A DNA stretch of 55,519 nucleotides from Paenilisteria rustica (GCF_013820765.1 NZ_JABJVM010000020.1:1-55519); one strand, 5' to 3'. Positions 1 through 9,992 are shown, counted from the stretch's first letter. Notes: a model not told the origin generated them from the sequence alone. Numbers and translations: made by a program.

Positions 1-336
1 GAATGAGAAAGTCGGCAAACCAAAACATGAAAAACTACAGAACAATTAAGGACCAGTAAACGACCGAGCCACAATATGCATGAGAGTGAAACGAGCATGT
101 AATCCACCAGTGGGTGATTGCAACGGGAAATGAGGAATAACCCCAAAACAGATAGATACGTGGGAAACCAAAACGCCTGTAGCAGGTAACATGTTTAATC
201 AATCAAACCCCAAACCCCGAACTTCTAAACCAGATCTTCAAAACTTCTTTAAAACCTAATATTTTGGTAATAATTTGTTCATCTTTTATGGGTAAAGTAA
301 GTATATGAGAATGAAACAGAAGGAGTTTGATGTTGT
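1..336. other. Gene-free left end of contig
   Basis: No convincing coding region is seen. The stretch holds one copy of a 41-bp dispersed repeat (66-106), which recurs twice at the right end of the window, and the leader of the first gene with an AGGAG ribosome binding site at 321-325. The open frames on the minus strand here have no plausible ribosome binding site or recognisable protein and are not called. Confidence 0.6.
66..106 (+). repeat. Dispersed 41-bp repeat, copy 1
   Basis: The unit begins GAGCCACAATATGCATGAGA and ends GAGCATGTAATCCA. It matches 55085-55125 and 55312-55352 with a few substitutions. All three copies lie outside genes at the extremes of the contig, consistent with a multi-copy genomic repeat that broke the assembly. 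Confidence 0.8.
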
Positions 337-1158
337 ATGTGGCGGAAATTGGCGTTGTTTGGCGGATGTTTTTTTGTGGCAGTTGCTTTGTTTGGATCAA
401 TAAAGGCATATTCAGCGAAGCTCAAGGATGTTGACTTATCGGACACGACGCCGATTGTGCTTGTTCACGGGACTCATGGAACCGCGAATTCCTTCAACGG
501 GATGATTTCGCGAATTACGGCTACATATGGCAAATCCACGGACAAAGTGATTGTGTTGGTGAAAAAAGATGGCACGCTGGAGTATCAAGGAATGCTGAGT
601 GACAAGTCGAAGAATCCTTTTATCCAAATCGTGTTTGAGAATAATGATGCGCCGATTGACCAAGAGGCTGAGTGGGTTGACGCGGTCATAAAGGATATCC
701 AGAAGAAGTATAATGTGACGCAATATAATGCGATTGGGCACTCGAATGGTGGTTTGGCGCTAACGACGTACGCGGAGGAATTAGCAGATGATTCATCGCC
801 TATGATGGAAAAATTGGTCGTGATTGGAACACCGTTTAACGATTTGGATGCGGATGATAATGCGGCGTCGACGGATTTCGTGGATGTGACAAATAGAACG
901 GCGGAATTGCAGAAATATATTGCGGATAGTTCGAATTTGGATGCGAATTTGAAGGTGCTTTCGATTGCGGGAGACTTGGATAATGATTCGGTATCGGATG
1001 GTGTCGTGCCGGTTCAGAGTGCGCTAGCTTCACGCCTGATTTTTGATGATGCAGTGGTGGACTATAGTGAACAGGTTGTGACGGGCTCGGACGCGCAACA
1101 TAGTGATTTGCATGAAAATACGACGGTGGATGCGATTGTTGCAGGATTTATTTATTGA
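337..1158 (+). CDS. Secreted or membrane-anchored alpha/beta hydrolase (DUF915-like)
   Basis: A 273-aa protein with an N-terminal hydrophobic segment (about residues 4-24) that should act as a signal peptide or anchor. Then comes an alpha/beta-hydrolase fold: the oxyanion segment VLVHGTHG (about 42-49), the nucleophile elbow GHSNGG (about 134-139), and a late histidine in the DAQHSDLHEN segment near the C-terminus. This layout fits the DUF915 family of extracytoplasmic lipase/esterase-like proteins common in Listeria and lactic acid bacteria; the substrate is unknown. The ATG at 337 follows AGGAG by 11 nt, and an in-frame stop just upstream rules out a longer start. A hairpin terminator follows. 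Confidence 0.85.
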   Translation: MWRKLALFGGCFFVAVALFGSIKAYSAKLKDVDLSDTTPIVLVHGTHGTANSFNGMISRITATYGKSTDKVIVLVKKDGTLEYQGMLSDKSKNPFIQIVFENNDAPIDQEAEWVDAVIKDIQKKYNVTQYNAIGHSNGGLALTTYAEELADDSSPMMEKLVVIGTPFNDLDADDNAASTDFVDVTNRTAELQKYIADSSNLDANLKVLSIAGDLDNDSVSDGVVPVQSALASRLIFDDAVVDYSEQVVTGSDAQHSDLHENTTVDAIVAGFIY

Positions 1159-1166
1159 ATATAGGA

Positions 1167-1199
1167 TGAAAAACGATCAATTAGTGGTCGTTTTTTGTT
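1167..1199 (+). terminator. Rho-independent terminator after the hydrolase
   Basis: An imperfect stem AAACGATCA / TGGTCGTTT is followed by a T-run, directly after the hydrolase stop and before the racemase ribosome binding site. Confidence 0.7.
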
Positions 1200-1231
1200 A
1201 TACTGAAAAGATTAGGAGGAGGCGTGCGATT

Positions 1232-1921
1232 GTGAAAAAAATCGGATTAATCGGCGGGATGAGTTGGGAATCGACGACGGAGTATTATCGAATTATCAAT
1301 GAGACGGTTCGCGAAATGTTGGGTGAACTCCATTCTGCGGAAATTATTTTGTATAGTGTGGATTTTTATGTGATTGAGCAGTTGCAACACGAGGGTAAAT
1401 GGGATGAGGCTGGGCGCATTTTGGCGGATATTGCGGTGAAATTGGAACGGGCAGGTGCGGATTTTATTGTGATTTGTACGAACACGATGCATAAGGTGGC
1501 ACGGCAGGTGGAGGATGCGACCGGGATTCCGCTCATACATATTGCAGAGCCGACGATTCGGGCGATTGGTGAGCGGAAATTAGAGCAGATTTTGTTGCTT
1601 GGGACGCGTTACACGATGGTCGAGGATTTTTATAAGGGACGCTATAAGGGAAGTGGGATCGAGGTTCAGATTCCAGACGAGACGGATCGCAACGAGGTGA
1701 ATCGAATTATTTTTGAGGAATTGTGCTTGGGTGTAATATCTGAGGATTCGCGGGCGAAGATGCTGGCGGTGATTGAAAAAGCGATTGCAAAAGGGGCGCA
1801 GGGCGTTGTTTTGGGCTGTACGGAATTGGAGTTGTTGATTCGAGAACAAGACGTGACGTTGCCGATCTTTAAAACAGCTGAACTTCATGCGGAATATGCG
1901 GCAAAGGAAGCCTTGCGATAA
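1232..1921 (+). CDS. Aspartate/glutamate racemase family protein
   Basis: A 229-aa protein starting MKKIGLIGGMSWEST, the classic N-terminus of the Asp/Glu racemase family (RacD/YgeA type). Both catalytic cysteines are present: the first in ICTNTMH (about residue 83) and the second in GCTEL (about residue 193). These PLP-independent enzymes interconvert D- and L-amino acids by a two-base mechanism; whether aspartate, glutamate or another amino acid is the substrate cannot be told here. The GTG at 1232 is chosen because AGGAGGAGG at 1214-1222 sits about 9 nt upstream. A longer in-frame extension would run back into the upstream hydrolase gene and its terminator. Confidence 0.88.
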   Translation: MKKIGLIGGMSWESTTEYYRIINETVREMLGELHSAEIILYSVDFYVIEQLQHEGKWDEAGRILADIAVKLERAGADFIVICTNTMHKVARQVEDATGIPLIHIAEPTIRAIGERKLEQILLLGTRYTMVEDFYKGRYKGSGIEVQIPDETDRNEVNRIIFEELCLGVISEDSRAKMLAVIEKAIAKGAQGVVLGCTELELLIREQDVTLPIFKTAELHAEYAAKEALR

Positions 1922-1984
1922 GGCGCTAAAACCGTTATAATTTGGATAAGGCGTAATGAAATTTTGAAAAGAGGTTTTTAAAGA

Positions 1985-3103
1985 ATGGAAAAAAGCTCGA
2001 TTTACGGGTTAACGATGGCGCAGCTTGGCGACTGGTTTGAGGAAAAAGGCGAGAAGAAATTCCGCGCGACGCAAGTGTGGGACTGGCTTTATGTTAAACG
2101 GGTCACGGAATTTGCGCAGATGTCGAACTTGAATAAAACATGTGTGGATATGTTGGAGGAAAACTTCACGATGCACACGTTGAACGAACAAATTAAACAG
2201 GAATCTAAAGATGGCACGACGAAATATTTGTTCCAATTATCGGATGGTAACTTAATTGAGACAGTTATGATGACGCATTCTTACGGGCTGAGTGTTTGTG
2301 TGACGACGCAAGTGGGATGTAATATCGGCTGTACTTTTTGTGCGAGTGGGCTGTTGAAGAAGCAACGTGACTTGAATGCTGGTGAGATTGTCGAGCAGAT
2401 CATGAACGTGCAGCTTTACTTGGATTCGAAGGGGCAAGGCGAGCGTGTGAGTCATATCGTGGTTATGGGTATCGGCGAGCCGTTTGATAATTATGATAAC
2501 GTGATGGATTTCCTTCGTGTTGTGAACGATCAGAAGGGCTTAGCGATTGGTGCGCGTCATATTACAGTTTCGACGAGTGGCTTGGCACCGCGTATTATTG
2601 ATTTTGCCAATGAGGATATTCGTGTCAATTTGGCCGTGTCATTACATGCGCCGAACAACGATTTGCGTACGCGTGTGATGCGAATTAATAAGACGTATCC
2701 ACTGGAAAAATTGATGGAAGCGGTCGAGTATTATTTGGAGAAAACGAATCGCCGTATTACGTATGAGTACATCATGCTAAAAGATGTCAATGATCACAGG
2801 CAGGAAGCGCTTGAACTGGCGGCTTTAATCGGTGAGAAGCGCCATCTGGCTTGGGTGAACTTGATTCCGTACAACCCAGTTGATGAGCACGATCAGTACC
2901 AACGTAGCGATACGGAGGTTATTGACGCGTTTTATGAGACCTTGAAGCGTAAAGGCATTAACTGTGTCGTTCGTCGCGAGCATGGGACGGATATTGATGC
3001 GGCTTGTGGTCAATTGCGTAGTAAGCAAATTAAGAAGAAAGGCGTTCGGGAACGGATGCGTGAAAAAGCAGAGGCTGAAGCCAAAGCAGCAACTGCAGAA
3101 TAA
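1985..3103 (+). CDS. rlmN: Dual-specificity RNA methyltransferase RlmN
   Basis: A 372-aa radical-SAM enzyme that methylates C2 of A2503 in 23S rRNA (and A37 of some tRNAs), acting in the cytoplasm. The radical-SAM cluster motif CxxxCxxC is CNIGCTFC (about residues 115-122). The SAM-contact segment [14 protein letters not shown] follows, and the conserved C-terminal methyl-carrier cysteine lies in [10 protein letters not shown]. Its length equals that of Bacillus RlmN. The start follows GAGG at about 1971-1974. The C-terminal tail is Lys/Glu/Ala-rich. An inverted-repeat element and a terminator lie directly downstream. Cfr is less likely because of the core-genome context. Confidence 0.95.
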   Translation: MEKSSIYGLTMAQLGDWFEEKGEKKFRATQVWDWLYVKRVTEFAQMSNLNKTCVDMLEENFTMHTLNEQIKQESKDGTTKYLFQLSDGNLIETVMMTHSYGLSVCVTTQVGCNIGCTFCASGLLKKQRDLNAGEIVEQIMNVQLYLDSKGQGERVSHIVVMGIGEPFDNYDNVMDFLRVVNDQKGLAIGARHITVSTSGLAPRIIDFANEDIRVNLAVSLHAPNNDLRTRVMRINKTYPLEKLMEAVEYYLEKTNRRITYEYIMLKDVNDHRQEALELAALIGEKRHLAWVNLIPYNPVDEHDQYQRSDTEVIDAFYETLKRKGINCVVRREHGTDIDAACGQLRSKQIKKKGVRERMREKAEAEAKAATAE

Positions 3104-3127
3104 ATAAGTAGGGATGATAGCCCAAGT

Positions 3128-3248
3128 AAATCGGCGACAAGCGCTCGCATTCCACAATTTTGGCGGACTTCTGGTTCTCACATACACCAGTATGCTCTGC
3201 TTCCGGTTTCCACCAAAATTGTGGAATACAAACGCTCTCGCTCGATTT
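3128..3248. repeat. 121-bp inverted-repeat element, family A copy 1
   Basis: A long imperfect palindrome. Outer arms are AAATCG/CGATTT, an inner arm is CCACAATTTTGGCGGA pairing with TCCACCAAAATTGTGG, and the apical hairpin is at 3177-3197. The same 121-bp element occurs at 38699-38819. The apical core read on the minus strand (GAGCATACT...GTATGTGAG) also occurs in the elements at 24959 and 51001. It lies between the rlmN stop and its terminator. Frames crossing it are not genes. Confidence 0.85.
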
Positions 3249-3266
3249 GTTTAAAGCGGAATCCTC

Positions 3267-3303
3267 GCCTTATCCATTAATAACGGGTAGGCGTATTTTT
3301 CTT
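3267..3303 (+). terminator. Terminator downstream of rlmN and repeat A1
   Basis: A GCCTTATCC / GGGTAGGC stem-loop followed by a T-rich tract. A related hairpin follows the shortened repeat at 15825, so element and terminator seem to travel together. Confidence 0.7.
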
Positions 3304-3359
3304 TATCCGGAGCCTAATCCTGGCTTTTCTTACATAAATGGGAGATTGGAGACGATTTT

Positions 3360-4310
3360 ATGAAAGCGTTGGTTTTTAATGAGTTCGGGAATTCGGATGT
3401 GTTGCAATATGTAGATATTCCAGATGCAGTGGCAGGAGCGGGTGAAATTTTGCTTGATACGACTGCGATTGGTTTGAATTTTGCGGATATTTATCGTCGG
3501 AAGGGGAATTACCATCTTGTTGGCGAGCCGCCTTACATACTCGGCTATGAGGGTGCGGGAGTTGTGAAGGCGACTGGCGAGGGTGTGACGGATTTCGCGA
3601 TTGGAGACCGAGTGGCGTTTGTTGATGTGCCTCTTGCGAATGCCGAACTCGTTGCCGTTCCAGTTACACAGGCGATACCGATTCCCGATGCGATTTCGGA
3701 TGGTGTCGCCGCATCTGTTCTGTTACAAGGCCTGACTGCAAGCTATTTGGCAAAAGATAGTTACGCGATTAAATACGGAGACGTAGCGCTTGTCCATGCG
3801 GTTGCAGGCGGCGTTGGCCAGATGTTGACACAAATTATTACGTCACTCGGTGGCAAAGTGATTGGCCTCACCTCTACGGAAGAAAAAGCCGAAGTCGCAC
3901 GGAAACTAGGCGCAGAAGAGGTTTTGCTATACAGTGATAATTGGGCAGAAAAACTCGCTGGAAAAATGGATGTGGTCTATGATTCTGTAGGTTCAACGCT
4001 GATGGATAGTTTCCAGACGGTACGCGAAAAAGGGACGGTCGTTTTTTATGGCATGTCTGGCGGCGATCCTGCTGCGGTCGATCCACGGATGTTGATGGAT
4101 ACCTCGAAAACATTGACAGGCGGCGATTTGTGGAGCTTTTTAACGAGCAAAGAAGAGCGGATTAAGCGTTCACGTGCTTTGTTCGATATGATTAGTACTG
4201 GCAAAATAACGGTGAATAAGCCGCGGAAATTTGCCTTATCTGACGGAAAAGCTGCCCATGATTTACTGGAAAGTAGAAAAAGTACGGGGAAAATTTTGTT
4301 GATTCCATAA
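3360..4310 (+). CDS. NADPH:quinone oxidoreductase, zinc-independent MDR family
   Basis: A 316-aa medium-chain dehydrogenase/reductase. The N-terminal GroES-like domain (about 1-120) has the family signature GLNFADIYRRKGNY and YEGAGVV. The Rossmann domain carries the nucleotide-binding motif AVAGGVGQ (about 149-156). The zinc-ligand cysteines of true alcohol dehydrogenases are absent, which points to quinone oxidoreductase (QOR) or a related enone reductase. It would reduce quinones or reactive carbonyls with NADPH in the cytoplasm. GGAGA lies about 8 nt upstream of the ATG. The gene converges on the Mga-like regulator across a shared terminator. Confidence 0.88.
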   Translation: MKALVFNEFGNSDVLQYVDIPDAVAGAGEILLDTTAIGLNFADIYRRKGNYHLVGEPPYILGYEGAGVVKATGEGVTDFAIGDRVAFVDVPLANAELVAVPVTQAIPIPDAISDGVAASVLLQGLTASYLAKDSYAIKYGDVALVHAVAGGVGQMLTQIITSLGGKVIGLTSTEEKAEVARKLGAEEVLLYSDNWAEKLAGKMDVVYDSVGSTLMDSFQTVREKGTVVFYGMSGGDPAAVDPRMLMDTSKTLTGGDLWSFLTSKEERIKRSRALFDMISTGKITVNKPRKFALSDGKAAHDLLESRKSTGKILLIP

Positions 4311-4361
4311 AAAAAGCGGGTAAGTTGGATTTTTATACATAGTCCAATTTACCTGCTTTTC
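4311..4361. terminator. Bidirectional terminator between convergent genes
   Basis: A long stem-loop, AAAGCGGGTAAGTTGGA pairing with TCCAATTTACCTGCTTT, flanked by A- and T-runs, so it can stop transcription from both sides. Confidence 0.8.
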
Positions 4362-5822
4362 TTATGCTCTCTGCCGCTCTAAAATATTATCCAACTGAGC
4401 GAAATCTGCTAATGAAGGTGGAATATTCCAAAGTAAACCATCTGCTTGAATCTCCGTCTGTTCATAGAATGGGAAGTCACTGATAATTAAATCGATATTC
4501 GAATGTTGCTCGTTCATCGTCACGTCAGTACAAATGCGAATCTGATTTTTTGAGTATTTTCGTTCAATTTCACCACGAAGATAGTTTTCCCACAAATATC
4601 CTTTTTTCGAAATAACTTTAATATGGAGCGTGTCATAGTGCTGTGTTTGCTGTGTGAGGATACTATAAATATCGGTTAAATGATTTGTAATCACCAACTT
4701 ATTTTGACGAATAAAGCGGAAATTAGGATGCGATTCATATTTCGTTAAGATTTTATGAACTTGATCAGCGAGGGTAGCTTTTTCTAGGGGAACTTGAGGT
4801 AGAGGTATATCTGGTAAAATATTTATGTTATCTATAAAGGTGAAACAAGATAGAAAATCGATCGTTTCGGTAATCGCAAAGTCCTTCTCAGTGCTAGGAT
4901 ATTCACCCAAAATACTAGTAAGTTCAGAGGCGAGCGTATATTTTGGCAGATAGGTGGAGGGGCTAAATGTGGCGCGTGCGGTTAGGAAAAAATCATCTGT
5001 ATGTGTGAAGTGACTCCAGAAAGTAGCGGCTAACGTGAAAAAACGTTCACTTCTTGATAATGACATGCCAATGAGTTGTTCAAGGATACTGTAATCAATC
5101 GTGATGCCCTCGGGTTGTGATGCAGCGAATGCGTCCCAAGTTTGTAACCAGTGCTCTTGAAATGTGTGAGTATTGCCTTGCTGCATGCGTATTAAGGAAA
5201 CTGCAATAGAAATCGCGTATTGGATTCGTGAAGATAGTGAAAAACGGATGTGGTAAAAAGCTTCGACTTGGAGGATAAATTGATTGACGATTTCATAAGG
5301 GATATCTGGAAATGGCCATTCGGTGTACGGGTAGGATTTACTGTAGATTTGGTAGTAAAAAAAACGGAGGTTAATCTCGGAACCTTTAATAGCGAGCGGT
5401 TGCGTTTCTAAAATAAGGTTACTTTCGGCGAGATACGTATCGATTTGACGGACGCGGCGATACATCGTAGGGAGGCTAGTGTAATGCTCATTCGCCCACT
5501 CGGCTAAGCTCATCTTTTGGCCCGTAAAAATATCCTTTGCTAGTAAATATAGATGGGAATTACTGACTACAAGGGCATAAAGATAGGCAAAATTGACATG
5601 CTCACCGACATCAAGCAGGATGTTTTTGGAGGAGTCTTCATAAACATGGGCGACATCTGAATCAAATAGTTCTTGCAGAGACACAATATCGCGCTCTAAC
5701 GTTTTAATAGAGCAATCTAAGATGTCTGCCAGTTCCTTTTTTTGATAGTTTTGCGGGGCTTCGAATAGTGTTTGTAACAGGTGGAGTTTGCGATATTCAG
5801 AGGCGACGATTAAATTTTTCAA
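4362..5822 (-). CDS. Mga-like helix-turn-helix transcriptional regulator
   Basis: A 486-aa protein with two N-terminal helix-turn-helix regions. The first is around residues 20-50 (ELADILDCSIKTLERDI) and the second is around 100-130 (SLAEWANEHYTSLPTMYRRV). A long PRD-like middle region and a C-terminal EIIB-like region follow (about 395-470, including LHIKVISKKG and LIISDFPF). This layout matches the Mga/AtxA/PRD-virulence-regulator class, whose activity is often set by PTS phosphorylation. Its targets are unknown. It lies downstream of, and on the same strand as, the AEC transporter, with 122 bp between them, so it may be expressed separately. Codon use is like its neighbours. Confidence 0.8.
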   Translation of the reverse strand: MKNLIVASEYRKLHLLQTLFEAPQNYQKKELADILDCSIKTLERDIVSLQELFDSDVAHVYEDSSKNILLDVGEHVNFAYLYALVVSNSHLYLLAKDIFTGQKMSLAEWANEHYTSLPTMYRRVRQIDTYLAESNLILETQPLAIKGSEINLRFFYYQIYSKSYPYTEWPFPDIPYEIVNQFILQVEAFYHIRFSLSSRIQYAISIAVSLIRMQQGNTHTFQEHWLQTWDAFAASQPEGITIDYSILEQLIGMSLSRSERFFTLAATFWSHFTHTDDFFLTARATFSPSTYLPKYTLASELTSILGEYPSTEKDFAITETIDFLSCFTFIDNINILPDIPLPQVPLEKATLADQVHKILTKYESHPNFRFIRQNKLVITNHLTDIYSILTQQTQHYDTLHIKVISKKGYLWENYLRGEIERKYSKNQIRICTDVTMNEQHSNIDLIISDFPFYEQTEIQADGLLWNIPPSLADFAQLDNILERQRA

Positions 5823-5944
5823 AAAGATACCACTCCTAGCTCATAGATTCACATTGGGCTGTAGGGACAAATAATTGGCATGATGTTTGAAATATTATTT
5901 TAGAGAGTTAACTATATCATGAAAATTTTAATTTGTCATTAGTT

Positions 5945-6850
5945 TTAAGGGGAAAGTATCCATAAAACGACTGGAATTGTGACAATACTGAGAACAGTAC
6001 TGATAAAAGTAGTGCTGGAAACAAGGTCTGGTTTGGTGTTAAATTGGACAGCGAGCAACGTTGTATTCGCGGCAGTTGGCATCGCTGCAAGCAGAATCAT
6101 GATTTGCTTCGTCATCGTATCCACCGGCAAAATCAGCGTAAATAAAACGGCAATCAGGGGTGAAATGAGCAGTCGCAAAATAAGCGAAATCGATACTTTT
6201 GGGATGTCAATGCGGCGAAAGGAGATGACCGCAAGTTGCATGCCGAGTACAATCATAATCGTTGGAATCGCAGCATCACCAACTAGTTTTACGCATGTCA
6301 TAACGCTAGCTGGAACTGGAAAATGAACGAGCTGCAAGAGAATTCCGAGTAGCGCACCGTAGGCGACAGGCATCCGTACCACGCGTTGCCAAACAATCTT
6401 CATACTAGCATTTTGAGAACTTCCCCGAGCCGCAAAAAATACGCCAATTGTGCTCATCGCAAGTTGTTGCAGAACCATCAAAATAACCGCAATATCAAGC
6501 CCTGCCGCGCCGAAAATAAGTAAAACGACCGGCGTTCCGTAATTTCCGTTATTCATAAACGCCGAGGCTAAGATCATCGCGCACGCATCTTGAATATCGT
6601 AGTTCATCACCTTCGCGATCACGTAAATAATCGCAATAATCGACAAACAAAGCCCAACGACGAAAATCAGCAAATACGCGTAATCCATCGTCAATGCATT
6701 CGTGTAAAACGTATTAAACGCCAAAAACGGCGACATCAAATAAAGCGTCAACTTCGACAAATTCGGAATATCAAACTTGAGCGTTTTCTGCCCAATAAAG
6801 CCAATCGCGAAAATTCCGAAAATCGGCAACAAAATCAAAACAAATTCCAT
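5945..6850 (-). CDS. AEC family transporter (auxin efflux carrier superfamily)
   Basis: A 301-aa integral membrane protein of about ten hydrophobic segments with the family's usual length. Its N-terminus is MEFVLILLPIFGIFAIGFIG, and internal signatures include NNGNYGTPV (about residues 101-109) and AAMPTAANTTLLA (about 257-269). Bacterial members export or import organic acids such as malate or malonate; the substrate here is not determinable. An AAGGG ribosome binding site lies just upstream of the ATG. It sits between the large Ig-repeat protein and the Mga-like regulator on the same strand, without a clear functional link. Confidence 0.85.
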   Translation of the reverse strand: MEFVLILLPIFGIFAIGFIGQKTLKFDIPNLSKLTLYLMSPFLAFNTFYTNALTMDYAYLLIFVVGLCLSIIAIIYVIAKVMNYDIQDACAMILASAFMNNGNYGTPVVLLIFGAAGLDIAVILMVLQQLAMSTIGVFFAARGSSQNASMKIVWQRVVRMPVAYGALLGILLQLVHFPVPASVMTCVKLVGDAAIPTIMIVLGMQLAVISFRRIDIPKVSISLILRLLISPLIAVLFTLILPVDTMTKQIMILLAAMPTAANTTLLAVQFNTKPDLVSSTTFISTVLSIVTIPVVLWILSP

Positions 6851-6907
6851 CTAAAACACCCTTTTCTTAAGTTAGAAAGCTTTTTTAACTATCTTAGCAC
6901 AAATAAT

Positions 6908-6945
6908 AAAACAGCGCTGAAATTGCTTCCTCAGGCGCTGTTTTA
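6908..6945 (-). terminator. Terminator of the Ig-repeat protein gene
   Basis: A perfect stem AAAACAGCGC / GCGCTGTTTT with flanking A/T-runs, just after the stop codon of the minus-strand gene. Confidence 0.8.
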
Positions 6946-6955
6946 TGTGGGGATA

Positions 6956-9829
6956 TTATTTTGTAATCGTAATTTGTTGTGCTAGAAGTAATTTATCATT
7001 TGGATCATAGAATTGCATGGAGATATCTTTGCTACTGGCTTTGATTTTGTCTAAAGCGTAGTATGTGATAGATGCATCGCTAATTGTTCCACCATTGTAA
7101 ACGACGCCATCTACGGTTAAGCTAACCCGACCGACTTTACGATTTTTATAGGTTGCGAGTATATTTTTGTCGCCTAATTTGAAGGCAGTTACATTAGCCA
7201 CGAATGGGCTTCTTTCAAATATAACCATTTGTTTACCGAGCAACCTATCCTGACCGTCATAAAAGTACATTATAGCACTTTCGTTGGCAGATTGAATTTT
7301 ATCAAGTGCGTAGAAAGTGACAGCTCCATTTGCGATTGTACCTCCATTGTAAGTTGTGCCATCAACAACAAGGCTCACTTTGGCAACAGTACTGTTCTTA
7401 TAGATTGCAATAATATTTTTATCACCTAATTTAAAAGTGTTCACAGCGGCAACGAAAGGCTCATTTATGACACTTATATTTTGTTCCAGTAGTAATTGAT
7501 TTGTTGTATTATAAAAAAGCATAGTTACATTCTTGCTGGTTTTGGAGATCTTATCCAATGCGTAAAAAGTGACCTTACCATTTGCAACTGTACCACCGTT
7601 ATAAGTTATTCCATCGACAAGAAGGGAAACTCGAGTGACGGTAGCATTCTGATAGGTTGCGAGAATATTTCTATCAGTGACAATATTAAACGGTGTGATG
7701 GTTGCTTTGAGTGGATCAGTGATTTTTACAGCGGACTCATAGACCTGTGTGTCACCAGTAAATAGTTGAACAAAAACCTTATCGTCTTTCTTGATTTTCT
7801 TATCTTTTGCATAAAATTTGAAAGTCCCATTCGAGAATGAACCATTTTTGTATTGCTGACCGTTAACTACGATGTTCACAGCTGTAATTGCACCAGTGTA
7901 ACTACCAGTAATATAACTATCGTTAATCGCGAATGAATCAACTTCTGCTGTTTCATTTCTAATAAATAGCTGCTTTTTTGCTACTTCATCTTTATTAGAA
8001 TTATAACCTGTGATGAAAACTACGTCAGTATTGGAGTAGATCTCTGAACTTGGTATGGAGAAGGTACCGTCGCTATTCACTGGTAGAAATTCATAAGCAA
8101 CATCATAAGTTGAATTTACAGTGAGACGGACATATTTGATATCTCCCTTTACAAGACCGGTAACTTGATTTTTACCAATGAAATACGTATCTGCTTGAAT
8201 GGTGTTACTAGAAGGTATTGCACGAACTTTACTTAGCACATGACCATATTGATCATAGGCAATAATATAATACATCGTGTTTTTGTAGTAATCATCTAGT
8301 GTTAGGAGAAAATGGCCGTTTTTATCGACCTTTACTTTATCGCTAATAAAATTGCTATAGCTCATCGCAGCAACTGTTGCCACGTCACCTTTCCATGATC
8401 CTGTGATTTCCGTATCGGAGGACGTATATCCGTCTATCGTGATAGAACCGGCTGTATTTGGCATAATTGCTAGCTTAGTTTTATCTACAATTCTACCATC
8501 TGAATAACCTTGAATGATAATATCATCGGCAGAGGTATAGCGAGCATTGCCAATATAGTAATTAAATGTGGAACCATCTGGATATATATTTTGTGTTTCT
8601 GTTCCGTTTACGAGCAGGTTAATATAGTCGAGCTCACCGTCAAACCGTCCAGTAATGGTGTTTTCTTTAGGCATCAGAACGACAGGTTGGAAAATGGCCG
8701 GTTTCACTTTTTGAGTAGCGGCTAGATAACCAGAAGTATTATAGAGTTTTACGCTAGCTTTGATAAGCGATGAGCGTATTTTTTCATTAATCGCAAAGCT
8801 AAATTGGCCTTTTGTTTTGCTTTCGTTTGGATATTGAGTACCATTAACATCAAGTATTGCTCGTGCTTCGCCAGTGTAATTCCCAGTAATGGTTTGCTTT
8901 GTTGTATCAAGATAATCGAGCTGGATTGCTATCTTAGATGAAGTAACGTAAGTACTATTTTCAACGCTATTAAAGCCGCTGGGTGCAATGAGGTAAGTCG
9001 TTAGCTTGGCCCCATCTGGCTGAGGTGGAATCGTAAATGTTTCTTTGATTCTATAATAAGAGAGGGTCACCTTTTTTGTTAAAATGATGCCATTGCTCAA
9101 AACAAGCGCTATTGTCCGCTCTCCGTATTCAACAGGAATCGGGCATTCAACAGTAACCTGAGTTGTTTCATCTGTGATTAATTTTGTGAAATTTAGCGCT
9201 GGATAAATAGGTGTCCCATCTGTCACATAAGAAATTGTGGGTGGGCTGACTTTCCCGTTGTGTCTATTTGTTTCTGTAATCTCAATTTTATCGCCAATTT
9301 TCGCTTGTGTTGTTAGAGTGATTGTTGCTCGTCCAAACGCTCCGAGGGTTGTTTCGTATTTCTTTCCACCAACAATAGCAGTTACGAGATTACCAATTGC
9401 TTTTTCATAATCTAGGCTTGTAATATCTAAAGTTGCATCTAAATGAGTAGTCTCCGTTCCTTCAAGTCTTGGAGCTTTTGGTGCAAGATCATCAGTAACA
9501 AGGCTTTCGCTCATTTCATTTTTGCCGTTCACAGAAATGTAAATTATAATCTTTTCATTATAAATAAGTGCACGACTGACTTGAATGCTAAATTTCCCCG
9601 TAGCATCTGTTTTTCCATAGCCAAGCGTATCGGATTTCTTATCTAAAATAGTGACAACACCGTTTGGTGCACCATTTCCTGTAACGGTTTGGCTATCATT
9701 TGATAGTTGTGTGATGGTAATGGTGATATTTTCTGTGGCAGCGAGCGGTTGTAAAGTTGGTAAAATACTGCTCATAATTAGTACAAATATGGCAAAAATG
9801 AGTGTTCCCTTTTTAAAATGTGATTTCAT
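6956..9829 (-). CDS. Large secreted Ig-like repeat protein
   Basis: A 957-aa protein with a signal peptide (MKSHFKKG, then a hydrophobic core, cleavage after about LAA at residue 31). The rest is tandem beta-sandwich modules of about 75-80 residues. The last three are clearly homologous, each with DGxxYNGGT and an FYALDKI or YYALDKI segment, and an earlier one contains VNGQQYKNGSF. These resemble the Ig-like modules of Listeria surface proteins. No LPXTG, GW, LysM or SH3 anchor is visible; the protein ends in QQITITK, so it is probably released or held non-covalently. The ATG at 9829 follows AAAGGGG by 9 nt. Function unknown; adhesion or a structural role is a guess. Confidence 0.85.
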   Translation of the reverse strand: MKSHFKKGTLIFAIFVLIMSSILPTLQPLAATENITITITQLSNDSQTVTGNGAPNGVVTILDKKSDTLGYGKTDATGKFSIQVSRALIYNEKIIIYISVNGKNEMSESLVTDDLAPKAPRLEGTETTHLDATLDITSLDYEKAIGNLVTAIVGGKKYETTLGAFGRATITLTTQAKIGDKIEITETNRHNGKVSPPTISYVTDGTPIYPALNFTKLITDETTQVTVECPIPVEYGERTIALVLSNGIILTKKVTLSYYRIKETFTIPPQPDGAKLTTYLIAPSGFNSVENSTYVTSSKIAIQLDYLDTTKQTITGNYTGEARAILDVNGTQYPNESKTKGQFSFAINEKIRSSLIKASVKLYNTSGYLAATQKVKPAIFQPVVLMPKENTITGRFDGELDYINLLVNGTETQNIYPDGSTFNYYIGNARYTSADDIIIQGYSDGRIVDKTKLAIMPNTAGSITIDGYTSSDTEITGSWKGDVATVAAMSYSNFISDKVKVDKNGHFLLTLDDYYKNTMYYIIAYDQYGHVLSKVRAIPSSNTIQADTYFIGKNQVTGLVKGDIKYVRLTVNSTYDVAYEFLPVNSDGTFSIPSSEIYSNTDVVFITGYNSNKDEVAKKQLFIRNETAEVDSFAINDSYITGSYTGAITAVNIVVNGQQYKNGSFSNGTFKFYAKDKKIKKDDKVFVQLFTGDTQVYESAVKITDPLKATITPFNIVTDRNILATYQNATVTRVSLLVDGITYNGGTVANGKVTFYALDKISKTSKNVTMLFYNTTNQLLLEQNISVINEPFVAAVNTFKLGDKNIIAIYKNSTVAKVSLVVDGTTYNGGTIANGAVTFYALDKIQSANESAIMYFYDGQDRLLGKQMVIFERSPFVANVTAFKLGDKNILATYKNRKVGRVSLTVDGVVYNGGTISDASITYYALDKIKASSKDISMQFYDPNDKLLLAQQITITK

Positions 9830-9956
9830 GTTATTTGGCCCCTTTCTAAGTATATCGTACACATTATAACACCCAGGAGAAGCATAAAATATATGGAGTA
9901 TTTAGATTTCGGCAAATATATGTATGGAAATTGTGACAGATTTGTAGATTTTATTA

Positions 9957-9992
9957 AAAAAATGCGCCACATCAAATGTGAACGCATTTTTT
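9957..9992 (-). terminator. Terminator of the DHA2 exporter gene
   Basis: A stem AATGCG / CGCATT flanked by A- and T-runs (AAAAAAATGCG ... CGCATTTTTT) immediately 3' of the minus-strand exporter stop. Confidence 0.75.

Noticed and set aside
3160-3363. Plus-strand open frame after rlmN
   Set aside because: It runs through the 121-bp palindrome and terminator and overlaps the next ribosome binding site; it is a by-product of the repeat.
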